Positions 1-9,375 of a stretch of DNA of 64,000 nt are shown here, one piece after another; the stretch's first letter is position 1; every line of letters starts with the position of its first letter. Both the position numbers and the translations under genes were made by a program. The notes under the pieces are model-generated. The model had not been told where the DNA came from. It did no database searches and was given only the letters and a program-made list of their open reading frames with translations. This stretch comes from Cognatundibacterium aquatile (lineage in GTDB: Bacteria; Pseudomonadota; Gammaproteobacteria; Burkholderiales; Burkholderiaceae_D), in NCBI RefSeq assembly GCF_014699135.1, contig NZ_JACOFT010000001.1, positions 1-64,000 on the forward strand, read 5' to 3'.

Positions 1-12
1 TGTTAAAGAACC
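1..12 (-). promoter_or_regulatory. boxA antitermination element of an rRNA leader
   Basis: Read on the minus strand this is GGTTCTTTAACA, which matches 10 of 12 bases of the E. coli rRNA boxA (TGCTCTTTAACA). BoxA binds NusB/NusE and protects rRNA transcription from Rho. It lies about 75 bases downstream of the promoter at 94-122, so the 16S rRNA gene should start just outside the left edge. The rRNA gene itself is not visible, so its presence is inferred. Confidence 0.75.
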
Positions 13-86
13 GCGAATCCTAAAATTCTTTTCCACCTCACTCTTCCGAGTTTTGCTTCGCATCGTTGTGTGCGTCAGCAGCAGAG

Positions 87-122
87 AAACGAGATTATGA
101 AGTACTTCTCACTCACTGTCAA
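87..122 (-). promoter_or_regulatory. rRNA operon promoter P2 (proximal)
   Basis: On the minus strand a perfect -35 TTGACA (117-122) is followed after exactly 17 bp by -10 CATAAT (94-99). Transcription should start near 87 and run left into the boxA leader. The bases after the -10 (TCTCGTTTCTCTGCTGC) resemble leaders I know from Burkholderiales rrn operons. The small open frame on the plus strand at 66-278 is not a credible gene. Confidence 0.8.
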
Positions 123-271
123 CTCCCTTCGCCCTTTCGCTTCGCTTTTTCTTCTCAGCGTCCGCATTTTGTTGTGCGGGCGCCAATCGGATCGCTTGGC
201 CTTGGCTTGTTGACTGCCAGTGACTTCTTGCTTCACTTCACTTTCTTCCCCCGCCTTTCAGCGGGAGCCGA

Positions 272-325
272 ACTATAGCAAAACCATCCCCAATTCGCAA
301 TCTAACAGGTAAATTATTTTAATGG
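272..325 (-). promoter_or_regulatory. rRNA operon promoter P1 (distal) with UP-like A/T tract
   Basis: Minus strand: -35 TTGCGA (295-300), 17-bp spacer, -10 TATAGT (272-277), then a G/C-rich discriminator (TCGGCTCC), the usual mark of stringently controlled rRNA promoters. Upstream of the -35 an A/T-rich run (about 308-325) could serve as an UP element. A small hairpin (arms 250-254 and 261-265) lies in the transcribed region just after it. Together with the promoter at 94-122 this gives the tandem P1-P2 layout common for rrn operons. Confidence 0.6.
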
Positions 326-365
326 ATAAGGATTTAATGTTTCAGGCACAGAAGCCAAAGGGTAA

Positions 366-2939
366 TCAGCTAGCTTGCTTCTCGATTATCTCTGCAGATT
401 TAAGTACGGCCTGAACGGCTCTGTCTATCAGAGGAGCGTTTTCAACAAATGCCAGTGCTCCATTGCCAGAATAATGGGAGAAACTTTCGTAGCTGATAAT
501 GACGGGTTCAGCTTGTTGATTCAGACTCAATAGGAGGTTGCTCATATTAGGGTTAACCCAGGCAATACAGCCTCGCTTAATGAGATTATCAATTGCAAGT
601 TCTATCGGTGCTCCACTATATAAGCGCTGCAGGATTTCCGAAGATTTACTTTCGCCCTGCGTCGTTACTACGGATAAAACATCTTCATTTTTCAGGGGAA
701 CTTGTGTGTTGCTGGCCTCGATGAAAACAACGTTCAACTGCAATTCCGCGAGTACCTCATGCAGATACTTTTCAACTTCGTGATACTTATTTTTTTCGAT
801 GGAATCAGATAAAACTACTGCTGGCTGCTCCAAAAAATTTAAAAATATCTCCCGAGCCTGCACTAAAGTCTTAGATGTTGAAAATTCCTGCGTGGGAAGC
901 AATACCCCACGATGCCTTTCATGCAGCCAGTTCAATAAGGCATTCTGTTTAAACTGAGTCCAATCCAACATCGCAATACCGCGCCTGAGATCAGTCAACA
1001 TTCCAGGCAGCAGCGCGGAAAGCTGACTTTGTTCTTCCTGAGAATTTTTAGGCCGGATGCTCCATATCAGATCCGGCACCAGTGCTCGCAAATGGGAGGC
1101 CAGTGACGCGTCGGTTCGCTCGGCGATATTAATTGCCCGCACCCATTCCGTCGCTAAAAAATTAGCGAAATGCTGGGGAACATCCAGCTTCGCCAAGCCG
1201 TCCATCAGCAGCGAAGAAGTTTGTTCCGAGCACAGATAACGGATTTGAGCTTCTTCTATCGACTTCACCGTACGCCTGATGAACTTATCCTGAGTTCTTA
1301 ATTCAGTAGAAATAAACGTATCGAATCGGTTATATATTCGCTCAAACAGTTCTGGTACACGACAATCATGCCGGGATAAGGTTTTAAATACCCTGGAAAT
1401 TTCTTCTTTAATTTTGCGCTGAGTCACAGGTAAATGCTGCGTTCCAAGCAATACGGATGCGATCCGGTTCAGCAGCAACCGGGCAGCTTGATGTTGGTTA
1501 CTCAAAAACGTACTGTCACTCAAAGCCAACTGCAACAATAGAAACTGAAGGCGTCCCAACTGCTCTCGTAATTCTTTCGAAAGCAAATCATCGAATAATA
1601 TCGACTCAAACAACATCGCCAGCACATCAATGATCATGAGCTCCTCGGTCGAGCGAACTAATGCTGAAAATGCCTCACGTTGTTCACGAATCAGATTACG
1701 GACGTCGCCGCGTTCATTCAGAATACTCAGATCCGGCTTCATTGACAGGTGCAAATAACCGAGCGTACGAATCAAATCCTTTTCAATCAACAACTCCTCT
1801 AATTCTGGAGGAGCAGCGTTAATTTTTTCGGGAACAGGTAAATGACTAAAGCGCTCGACTAAACCGCGAATCGCAGATTGCGCCATCTCTGCGCTTGGTA
1901 AAGGAGTCTCCTGTTGCGCTTGCTGGCTTGCAAGATCAAAATCCCTTCCGCGTTGGAAAGGACGTGATTGTCCAAAGGTTTTTCGCAAAAGCTCAGGCAA
2001 ATCGGATGTATTGGCAAGCCATGCAGGTGACGAAGAATTGTCTTGCGCAGCAACCGTTGGGCTATATGCTGAAAATACCGTTTTTTCTCTACCGCGCAAA
2101 ACCTGAAACAGCTGGTCTATGTTAATTGACGGATTACCGGACGGAGACGACGGCGCCGATCTGACATCTTCCGCTGCGGGAAAATCCAACTGATTAAATG
2201 CCGGAAAAGCGTTATTGATCTGTTGACTACCAATAACATTCTGCTGCGTCCCAACGCTGCTGCTGCCTCTGGGATGCAACGTCTCTGCTGATTTATTTAT
2301 TTTTAAGGAAAGGTGTGCGTGCACACCATGTTTTTCTAATTCGGCGTTGGTTTGCTGATAAATACCCGGAATATCCACCGTCAGAGTTTCGCCCAACTGC
2401 ATCGCCAGTAGCGAAAACATTTCCTGAGTGAGGCGCAAACTTTCTATTGTAAGAAAAATACAACGGGTTATCAGATAAGGCCGGAAAGGATTTTCCCGCT
2501 CGCGTATATCGTCCTGACCGAACAAAACAGCGATACGGATATTCAGATCAATCAATTCTTGCTCTGCGACATTCCGGAACAGCTGTGTGACTTCATTAAA
2601 GCGCAGCGAACTCTCAAATGCCGATGAATCAAGCAGACTCAGATTATCGGCAGAGATGGAAAGGGCAGATAAATTGGGGCGAAAGTTCTGATAGGTCGTT
2701 TCCATACTCCTATCAAGCAACTGTTGCATATTTTTTGTCAGTTGCAGCTCAATTTCGTGACGATGCTCCTGCAACAAAAGTTGAGCACGAACAATGTCAG
2801 CCTGTTCTATCGGGCTATTTTCTGAATTTACCTTAGAAAACAAAGCCTCCACTGTACGTGGAACCAGAGTTGCAGCGGCATTTTGAAAGGCATTAAAAAA
2901 TTCTCTGCGTGCGCTCGACAGTATTTCAACCAATGCCAT
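366..2939 (-). CDS. DUF1631 family protein
   Basis: An 857-residue protein with no signal peptide or clear membrane segment, so probably cytoplasmic. I recognise the DUF1631 family from the N-terminal block around residues 90-180 (LSLLDSSAFE, LNIRIAVLFGQDD, NPFRPYLITRCIF) and a C-terminal block near 780-850 (GCIAWVNPN...). The middle is helical and low in motifs. Members of this family are sometimes mislabelled thymidine phosphorylase; nothing here supports that enzyme. The ATG at 2939 is preceded by AAGGT. The gene is last in the leftward cluster from 8694 and ends just upstream of the rRNA promoters. Function unknown. Confidence 0.85.
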   Translation of the reverse strand: MALVEILSSARREFFNAFQNAAATLVPRTVEALFSKVNSENSPIEQADIVRAQLLLQEHRHEIELQLTKNMQQLLDRSMETTYQNFRPNLSALSISADNLSLLDSSAFESSLRFNEVTQLFRNVAEQELIDLNIRIAVLFGQDDIRERENPFRPYLITRCIFLTIESLRLTQEMFSLLAMQLGETLTVDIPGIYQQTNAELEKHGVHAHLSLKINKSAETLHPRGSSSVGTQQNVIGSQQINNAFPAFNQLDFPAAEDVRSAPSSPSGNPSINIDQLFQVLRGREKTVFSAYSPTVAAQDNSSSPAWLANTSDLPELLRKTFGQSRPFQRGRDFDLASQQAQQETPLPSAEMAQSAIRGLVERFSHLPVPEKINAAPPELEELLIEKDLIRTLGYLHLSMKPDLSILNERGDVRNLIREQREAFSALVRSTEELMIIDVLAMLFESILFDDLLSKELREQLGRLQFLLLQLALSDSTFLSNQHQAARLLLNRIASVLLGTQHLPVTQRKIKEEISRVFKTLSRHDCRVPELFERIYNRFDTFISTELRTQDKFIRRTVKSIEEAQIRYLCSEQTSSLLMDGLAKLDVPQHFANFLATEWVRAINIAERTDASLASHLRALVPDLIWSIRPKNSQEEQSQLSALLPGMLTDLRRGIAMLDWTQFKQNALLNWLHERHRGVLLPTQEFSTSKTLVQAREIFLNFLEQPAVVLSDSIEKNKYHEVEKYLHEVLAELQLNVVFIEASNTQVPLKNEDVLSVVTTQGESKSSEILQRLYSGAPIELAIDNLIKRGCIAWVNPNMSNLLLSLNQQAEPVIISYESFSHYSGNGALAFVENAPLIDRAVQAVLKSAEIIEKQAS

Positions 2940-3048
2940 ATATACCTTATTGCAAGAAAATCATTTCATACAATATACCGAAGGAATGGCATCTGCTGCA
3001 ACTTAAAGCGGAGCGGATAAGCACAGTCAAAGCTGACTTCACGCAATA

Positions 3049-5625
3049 TCAGGCGGTTTTTTTCTTTCTGACCGCTGCTTTTTTAACGGGTTTTGCAGCC
3101 TCATCAGCAGGTGCCGCCGCTTTTGCTTTGCTAGCGGCAGGTACCTTAGCTTTGCGTTCCTCAAATTCGAAACTCACTTTGCCGTCTTTCGCCTTGACCA
3201 GGAATGCTTTAAACGGGCGACGTGTACGCTGAGAAATAAAGCCTGGCAATAAATCAGTTTTGCCGTCAACCAATAGTTTAGTCATCTGCTCGGGCAAAAT
3301 CTCTTGCTGCAAGATGATGCGGCCGCTACGGAAATCACATGCTTTAGGCTTGGCAACGGTCTTTTCACAAACATAAGCGAGGCCCATTTCAAAAACGCCG
3401 CTGCCACATTTCGGGCAAGGGCCTAATGCAGTCTGACCAGTGAAATCAATGCCCTCACCATCCTCGCCGTCATCCTGATTCTGGCCAAAATCAAATTCAA
3501 GCTTTAAATTATTGTGTTCTGTATCCGGAACAATCTTCAAAATAGCCGCAAACGGTCTGCCCATTTTCGAGCGGAAACCTTGCAGAGGGCCAATTTCGCG
3601 CTTGCTTAATAATTCTTCGACTTCGGCTACCTCAAACTGACGGCTACCGGGCGTTTTACTCATAGAAAATTCACACTTAGTGCAGGCAAAACGACGGTAG
3701 TTTTCTTTGACTACACCGCCGCAATGTGGGCAAGGTGTGTGTAGCGTCGCATAATCGCCAGGAATCGTGTCGTTGTCATACTCTTTAGCGCGTTTGACGA
3801 TGATTTGTGTCATCTGGGCAATTTCGCGCATGAATTCTTCACGGCTGATTTTGCCCTTCTCCATTTGCGATAACTTGTATTCCCATTCACCGGTCAACTC
3901 CGGCGAAGTCAATTCATCCACACCTAAACCACGCAACAAGGTCATCAATTGGAATGCTTTGGCCGTCGGCATCAGCTCCCGACCTTCGCGCAGCAAGTAT
4001 TTCTCGGTCAGTAAGCCCTCAATAATCGCCGCCCTTGTTGCCGGAGTGCCAAGCCCCTTGCCCGCCATGGCTTCGCGCAACTCTCCGTCATCCACCAGTT
4101 TGCCGGCACCTTCCATTGCCGACAATAAGGTCGCCTCGCTGTAGCGAGCCGGTGGTTTTGTCACCAGGCCATGCGCTTCAATTTTATCGGCAAGAACTTT
4201 TTCACCTTTGGCAACCGGAACCAGCGTGCCTTTGCCTTCCGTATCTTTTTCTTCCAGTGCTTCTTTTCCGTAGATCGCCAACCAACCAGCGTTGGTCATG
4301 ACTTTACCTTCGGTTTTGAAGTGGTGCCCCGTCACTTCTGTGATGCGCGTTGTCACCTGAAATTCTGCCGCCGGGAAAAATACCGCCATAAAACGACGCG
4401 TCACCAGGTCGTAGAGTTTTTGCTCGGGTTCAGACAAATTTTTTGGTGCCTGACCAGTAGGAATGATCGCAAAGTGATCACTGATTTTCGTGTTATCAAA
4501 AATACGCTTGTTCGGCTTGACCCAGTTATTTTTCAGAATCTGGCTCGCAAACTGATGATAATTATTACTTTCCGAAACCGTTTCCAGCGTCTGTTTGACG
4601 GTATCCAGATAATCTTCCGGCAAATGGCGGGAATCCGTACGCGGATAAGTCAGCACTTTGTGTTTTTCGTACAAAGCCTGGGCAAGGCCTAAGGTATTTT
4701 TGGCAGAGAAGCCGAATTTGGCATTCGCCTCACGCTGCAGGCTGGTCAGGTCAAACAGTGCCGGCGCCATCTGCGTCGCAGGCTTAGACTCTTCTGTAAC
4801 ATTGCCCTGACGTCCACGGCATGCCGCGACGATGGACTCGGCGGCAAGCTTACTCCACAGTCGTTCCGCTTTCTTCTCCGGATCATGCTCGTCTTTTTTG
4901 AACTGCTGATCCATCCAGCGTCCTTCGTAAATGCCTGCGGCACAAACGAATTCGGCGCGAACTTCCCAAAAATCGCGGGAAACGAATTTCTTTATTTTTT
5001 CTTCACGCTCAACCACGATCGATAAGGTTGGCGTCTGCACCCGCCCGACTGTCGTCAGATAAAATCCGCCTTCTTTGGAATTGAATGCAGTCATGGCGCG
5101 GGTACCGTTGATACCGATCAGCCAATCTGATTCCGAGCGGCAACGTGCAGCGTCGGCCAAAGGCATCATTTCTGCATCACTGCGCAACTTTTGAAAGCCG
5201 TCCCGGATCGCTGCCGGCGTCATTGATTGCAGCCACAAGCGTTGTACCGGTTGCTTTGCTTTTGCGTGCTGCGCAATCAGACGAAAAATCAGCTCACCTT
5301 CACGGCCCGCGTCACATGCATTAATCAGTGCCGAAACATCTTTACGCTTGATCAGCTTATTCAGCACTTTCAGGCGTGTTTCGGTTTTGGCGATAGGGTT
5401 CAGCGCGAAATGTGGCGGGATCATCGGCAAATGCGCAAAACTCCATTTGCCGCGTTTGACGTCATATTCCTCAGGAACGGTAATTTCCAGCAAATGACCT
5501 ACTGCGGAAGATAATACATACTCATCCGATTCGAAATAGTCATCATGCTTAGTGAAACCTCCAAGTGCTTTCGCAATGTCAGCGGCGACAGAAGGTTTTT
5601 CGGCAATGATGAGCGTTTTTGTCAT
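3049..5625 (-). CDS. topB: DNA topoisomerase III (type IA)
   Basis: Type IA topoisomerase of 858 residues that cuts one DNA strand through a 5'-phosphotyrosine link and resolves replication and recombination intermediates. The N-terminal TOPRIM domain shows IIAEKPSVA (6-14) and DAGREGE (105-111). The active-site tyrosine is Y327 in LTYPRTDSRH. Two C-terminal zinc-ribbon-like modules follow (CPHCGG...CTKC and CPKCG...C...C), then a Lys/Ala-rich tail suited to DNA contact. I place the start at 5625 rather than nine codons upstream because MTKTLIIAEKPS is the normal family N-terminus and a GAG lies about 10 bases before it. It sits between smg and the DUF1631 gene. Confidence 0.95.
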   Translation of the reverse strand: MTKTLIIAEKPSVAADIAKALGGFTKHDDYFESDEYVLSSAVGHLLEITVPEEYDVKRGKWSFAHLPMIPPHFALNPIAKTETRLKVLNKLIKRKDVSALINACDAGREGELIFRLIAQHAKAKQPVQRLWLQSMTPAAIRDGFQKLRSDAEMMPLADAARCRSESDWLIGINGTRAMTAFNSKEGGFYLTTVGRVQTPTLSIVVEREEKIKKFVSRDFWEVRAEFVCAAGIYEGRWMDQQFKKDEHDPEKKAERLWSKLAAESIVAACRGRQGNVTEESKPATQMAPALFDLTSLQREANAKFGFSAKNTLGLAQALYEKHKVLTYPRTDSRHLPEDYLDTVKQTLETVSESNNYHQFASQILKNNWVKPNKRIFDNTKISDHFAIIPTGQAPKNLSEPEQKLYDLVTRRFMAVFFPAAEFQVTTRITEVTGHHFKTEGKVMTNAGWLAIYGKEALEEKDTEGKGTLVPVAKGEKVLADKIEAHGLVTKPPARYSEATLLSAMEGAGKLVDDGELREAMAGKGLGTPATRAAIIEGLLTEKYLLREGRELMPTAKAFQLMTLLRGLGVDELTSPELTGEWEYKLSQMEKGKISREEFMREIAQMTQIIVKRAKEYDNDTIPGDYATLHTPCPHCGGVVKENYRRFACTKCEFSMSKTPGSRQFEVAEVEELLSKREIGPLQGFRSKMGRPFAAILKIVPDTEHNNLKLEFDFGQNQDDGEDGEGIDFTGQTALGPCPKCGSGVFEMGLAYVCEKTVAKPKACDFRSGRIILQQEILPEQMTKLLVDGKTDLLPGFISQRTRRPFKAFLVKAKDGKVSFEFEERKAKVPAASKAKAAAPADEAAKPVKKAAVRKKKTA

Positions 5626-5790
5626 TTCGGAATTCTCGAATGTTTTTTGCACAAAAAATGATTAACAAACAACATTTTTTGCTAAATAAGCGTAAGACTA
5701 ACCTAAGTTAGTGCGGAATGATAAACGTGCAAACGCAAAACCCGCAACCAAGCTGCGATTTTTGCCAGAAATCTTCTGTTTATGAAACGA

Positions 5791-6255
5791 TTAATGCAAA
5801 AGACGAGGCGTATTGTCGTCATCTGACAACAACAGTTCGTCAAACATCAACATATCTGGTTCGGCGCCCTGGCTCCACAACATCATCAGGACAATGATGC
5901 GCAGTTTATTGAGCGGCAGCGGTGACTCGTTCACAGCCAGCGCACGCTCGACAACGATTTCACGTTGCAAGGAGGATAACAATCCTGCCGATTCAAGAAA
6001 CTGAATAAAACCAATCGCTTCCGTACCGAGAGCAGCAAGCTCAACTCCAGCATAGACCCGGAAACCGTTTGAACTTAATGGTGATGGCAACGACTGATCC
6101 GTTGTATTTGCCAGACCAGTCAGCCAATCCAGTGCCTCAGAAATTTCATCTTCAGGGAAACCAACAGCGGAAAGTTTTTTGACCAGAGCGGCGGTATCCG
6201 GACAGGCGTCAGGACGATAATAAGTTTCGTAGAGGTAAACAAGAATATCAAACAT
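5791..6255 (-). CDS. smg: Smg protein (DUF494)
   Basis: A 154-residue cytoplasmic protein of the Smg/DUF494 family, recognised by its N-terminus ([13 protein letters not shown]), the acidic helical middle and its place beside dprA. The same smg-dprA neighbourhood is found next to def-fmt in many beta- and gammaproteobacteria. Its biochemical role is not established. The distance to dprA (about 200 bp) contains a long palindrome, so co-transcription with dprA is uncertain. Confidence 0.9.
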   Translation of the reverse strand: MFDILVYLYETYYRPDACPDTAALVKKLSAVGFPEDEISEALDWLTGLANTTDQSLPSPLSSNGFRVYAGVELAALGTEAIGFIQFLESAGLLSSLQREIVVERALAVNESPLPLNKLRIIVLMMLWSQGAEPDMLMFDELLLSDDDNTPRLLH

Positions 6256-6384
6256 GTCGGTACTCTATCTGCTGAAACAGTTTCAAACAAGTCCCGTCCT
6301 GAGATATCCCCTCGGTTTTTTGAGATTTTTAACTATTTCGGGGCAGTATCTGCATTTTTTGCCAGAAAGTCTCTGTCAATACTG

Positions 6385-6423
6385 GGCCTTTAAATATACT
6401 CCCCCGGAGTATATTTAAAGGCC
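6385..6423. repeat. 39-bp perfect palindrome (18-bp arms, CCC loop)
   Basis: Arms 6385-6402 and 6406-6423 are perfect reverse complements (GGCCTTTAAATATACTCC) around CCC. It lies between the end of dprA and the start of smg. Neither side has a T-tract, so it is not a standard intrinsic terminator. Its core TATACTCCCCC..AGTATATTTA recurs at 18695-18714 downstream of metH. Confidence 0.85.
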
Positions 6424-6456
6424 AACACCGGGTTTAGCGCATGATTTGTACATAAC

Positions 6457-7554
6457 CTAATGAAGACGGCGAAACATTCCACCCGGTAATGACTCAATCT
6501 GCCCGCACAACTCAAGTTCCAGTAATTGCCCGGTTAAACTTGCAACATCCAGATCAGCACGTAATGCCAGCACATCTAGCGGAACCGGATCATAGCCCAT
6601 CAGCGTCAGCAAACCAGCCGATGCGTCAGCCGTCGCTGCTATTGGAAGCGAACCCGCTACAACAGTTGCTTGTGGTAGGCTGAGTTGCAACTCTTCTAAT
6701 ATATCCTGCGCAGACTCCACCAGTTTCGCACCTTGTCTGATCAATTGATGGCAGCCTTTTGCTAACGGCGAGTGGATGGAGCCGGGAATCGCAAACACTT
6801 CCCGCCCCTGATCCGCCGCCATCCTTGCCGTAATTAAAGAACCCGACTGCGCAGCGGCTTCCACCACCAACACTCCTTTCGTCAACCCAGAAATAATCCG
6901 ATTACGGCGAGGGAAGTTAGAGGCAATCGCGGGCGTGCCAAGTGAGTATTCACTGACGATGCAGCCCTCTGCTGCTATCTGATGTGCCAGCAGCCGATTT
7001 CTGGCGGGATAAACAATATCCGCACCTGTGCCGATCACAGCGATTGTCGAACCGATACCGCGAAGCGCTCCTTGATGTGCTGCGGCATCAATACCTGCGG
7101 CCAGACCGGAGCTGATCGTCAATCCGGCATGACTTAAAACTTCAGAAAATTGTTCCGCATTCCGTATCCCCTGCGCCGTCGCATTCCGACTACCCACCAC
7201 ACCTATCCCTGGATGCCGGAGTATTTCCGGCCTTCCTTTCACATACAACATCAGCGGTGGGTCGGGAATTTCCAGCAATGCCGGAGGATACAGCGTATCG
7301 GCAAGCGTGACAACATAATTGCCCGGCTGCATAGCCCAGGACTGAGTAATCTCAGATAACCTGAGAAAATCTTCTTGCGGCGGGAGTAATAAGGCGCGGG
7401 CGATTTTTGGCGTGACGACAGAACACAAAGCCTCGAAGCTTGCTGTAAAGATATGTTCTGGCAAGCCAAAGCCAGCAAGCAACTTACAGGCAGTGCCAGA
7501 GCCAACGCCCGGCGTTTGTTCCAGCCTTAACCAGGAAAAGAAGTCCGGCAACAA
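6457..7554 (-). CDS. dprA: DNA-processing protein DprA
   Basis: A 365-residue DprA/Smf protein, which loads RecA onto incoming single-stranded DNA during natural transformation. A helix-hairpin-like N-terminus (LEQTPGVGSGTACKLL) precedes the Rossmann-like DprA domain with GVVGSRNATAQG and the GSLITARMAADQGREVFAIPG region. A winged-helix-like C-terminus follows (residues about 310-365). The start is a TTG at 7554, supported by a perfect GGAGGT at 7561-7566 six bases upstream; no in-frame ATG competes. It follows the LysM gene by 18 bp, so the two are probably one transcript. Confidence 0.95.
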   Translation of the reverse strand: MLPDFFSWLRLEQTPGVGSGTACKLLAGFGLPEHIFTASFEALCSVVTPKIARALLLPPQEDFLRLSEITQSWAMQPGNYVVTLADTLYPPALLEIPDPPLMLYVKGRPEILRHPGIGVVGSRNATAQGIRNAEQFSEVLSHAGLTISSGLAAGIDAAAHQGALRGIGSTIAVIGTGADIVYPARNRLLAHQIAAEGCIVSEYSLGTPAIASNFPRRNRIISGLTKGVLVVEAAAQSGSLITARMAADQGREVFAIPGSIHSPLAKGCHQLIRQGAKLVESAQDILEELQLSLPQATVVAGSLPIAATADASAGLLTLMGYDPVPLDVLALRADLDVASLTGQLLELELCGQIESLPGGMFRRLH

Positions 7555-7560
7555 TTCCAG

Positions 7561-7566
7561 ACCTCC
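7561..7566 (-). promoter_or_regulatory. Shine-Dalgarno that fixes the TTG start of dprA
   Basis: GGAGGT on the minus strand with a 6-base spacer to the TTG at 7554. It lies in the 18-bp gap after the LysM gene and decides the dprA start. Confidence 0.8.
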
Positions 7567-7572
7567 ATTTGA

Positions 7573-8694
7573 TTATTGAGGCGATCTGGCGACGTCGCCA
7601 ACTTTGACAAAATCAGTGACCTGCATCACCAAGCCGTAAGAGATATTGTCAAACAAGCGGAAAATAAACACATGGCCATATTGCTCATCCGGTAATTTTA
7701 CCTTGCGGTTACCATCAGTGCGATCCGTGATTACTTCCCCGTAGCGTTGCAAGGACAACACAGTACCAAGATCAAGGCCATGCTCTTTGCCGCGATTAAT
7801 CGTAATAATCTGATTTTGTCCGGCAACCGACACACCACCATAAACACTGACGACACGCGCACGGATCTCATCTTCCGGCGGATGAGGTACGTAGCTGAGA
7901 ATTGGAGTCGGTGTTACAGGTAACAACCTGTCACCGACAGACATTTCTAGTTTTGAATTAACGACGTTGAAAGTATAGACGTCGTTGTTATCATCTGGCT
8001 CGCGCGCCAGCTTTACCGTGCCGACAAAAGCAGCCTCGTAGCCAATGATGTTCCCATTATCAGGGTCTTTCAACGGTACGCCAGGACGGAATACCTGAAA
8101 TGAGGTGCCGCCATCAAGATCACCACGAACATAGGTTTTTTCGCCCTGTCCCATATTCACTTTACTTTCCGGTGCCGCGACGATGCGCGGTGTACGTTCC
8201 AGTGTATTGACCTCGACGATCATCGGATGTACCAAAAACGGCTCAATCGCTGACGCAGGAATAGCCGGAATTGCATTCGCCCCCAATCCTTCAACACGGG
8301 ATCTGGGTGACAATTTGACAGTAGGAACACCACCGACAACGCCATTACCTGAAACATTCCCCAGACGCAGACGCTGATTAGCACGGTCAAAATAAACAAT
8401 CTGCCCCGGATAAATCCAGTGCGGATTACGAATTTCTTCTTTGTTCATGCCCCACACTTGTGGCCAGCACCAGGGGTTTTGCAAAAACTTAGAAGAAATT
8501 CCCCACAAGGTATCACCACTGACAACAACATGTTTATCCGGAGCATCCGGCAGAAAAGCACATTTGCTGCTGCGAGCCACAACCTGAGCTTGCGCAATCG
8601 TCGCTTCTCCCGGTGCCGCAAACGCGGAGCTGGAAGCGAATGGCAGACTGCCAACGAGGATGGCAGCGATTGTGCTAAACTTTTTCATAAACAT
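7573..8694 (-). CDS. Secreted LysM-domain protein
   Basis: A 373-residue envelope protein. It has a Sec signal peptide (MKKFSTIAAILVGSLPFA..., cleavage near AFAAPG) and one LysM peptidoglycan-binding module at about residues 53-102 (VSGDTLWGISSKF, NPHWIYPGQIV). The remaining 270 residues are beta-rich without a catalytic motif I recognise. Such proteins are regularly found upstream of dprA in Burkholderiales and divergent from def. Two ATGs (8694 and 8688) are possible; the second begins the signal peptide more typically. Likely first gene of the leftward operon with dprA. Exact role unknown; an enzyme domain is not evident. Confidence 0.88.
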   Translation of the reverse strand: MFMKKFSTIAAILVGSLPFASSSAFAAPGEATIAQAQVVARSSKCAFLPDAPDKHVVVSGDTLWGISSKFLQNPWCWPQVWGMNKEEIRNPHWIYPGQIVYFDRANQRLRLGNVSGNGVVGGVPTVKLSPRSRVEGLGANAIPAIPASAIEPFLVHPMIVEVNTLERTPRIVAAPESKVNMGQGEKTYVRGDLDGGTSFQVFRPGVPLKDPDNGNIIGYEAAFVGTVKLAREPDDNNDVYTFNVVNSKLEMSVGDRLLPVTPTPILSYVPHPPEDEIRARVVSVYGGVSVAGQNQIITINRGKEHGLDLGTVLSLQRYGEVITDRTDGNRKVKLPDEQYGHVFIFRLFDNISYGLVMQVTDFVKVGDVARSPQ

Positions 8695-8847
8695 ATCCGA
8701 TACGAGATGCTGTCATACAGCAAACAGGCAAGCAAGCATGCAATCTGCTTATAATAATTGCCAAATTGGATCAAATTCTGCCCATAAATCCTTGAACTAG
8801 CAAGAAAAACAGCGCAAAAGCTAAACCAGCTTGTTGCGAAATGTAAT

Positions 8848-9375
8848 ATGCCCATACTAAATATACTGCGGTATCCCGATCCGCGCCTCCACAAAGTGGC
8901 AAAACCGGTAACTTCCTTTGATGCACGCCTCAAGCAACTGATTGCGGACATGGCTGAAACAATGTACGACGCGCCTGGCGTCGGTCTGGCGGCATCACAG
9001 GTTGATGTGCATGAACAACTGGTTGTCATCGATATCTCTGAAGCCAACGATCAGTTACAAGTATTCATTAATCCCGAAATTATCTGGGCCAGTGAAGAAA
9101 GAAAAGTCTACGACGAAGGTTGCCTGTCTGTACCCGGCATTTATGACGGCGTTGAACGACCTGCCGAAGTCAAAGTCAAAGCACTGGATGCCGATGGCAA
9201 AGAATTCGAAATTCATGCCAAAGATTTACTCGCTGTTTGCATACAACACGAGCTTGATCATCTGAAGGGTAAAGTCTTCGTTGAATATCTGTCGCCGCTG
9301 AAACGAAACCGTATCAAGACCAAGCTGGTCAAGGAAGAACGTGAGATGCAACGCCATCCCGGAAATCGCAAATGA
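8848..9375 (+). CDS. def: Peptide deformylase
   Basis: Removes the formyl group from the N-terminal methionine of nascent proteins; a metal (normally Fe2+) enzyme. All three signature motifs are intact: GVGLAASQV (44-52), EGCLSVPG (90-97, metal ligand C92) and QHELDH (133-138, ligands H134 and H138, catalytic E135). Its 175 residues are usual for the family. The stop codon overlaps the fmt start by four bases (ATGA), so the formylase and deformylase are translationally coupled. It is divergent from the LysM-dprA operon. Confidence 0.97.
   Translation: MPILNILRYPDPRLHKVAKPVTSFDARLKQLIADMAETMYDAPGVGLAASQVDVHEQLVVIDISEANDQLQVFINPEIIWASEERKVYDEGCLSVPGIYDGVERPAEVKVKALDADGKEFEIHAKDLLAVCIQHELDHLKGKVFVEYLSPLKRNRIKTKLVKEEREMQRHPGNRK

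Noticed and set aside
66..278. Open reading frame on the plus strand at the left edge
   Set aside because: It lies across the rRNA promoters, has no family resemblance and no ribosome site.
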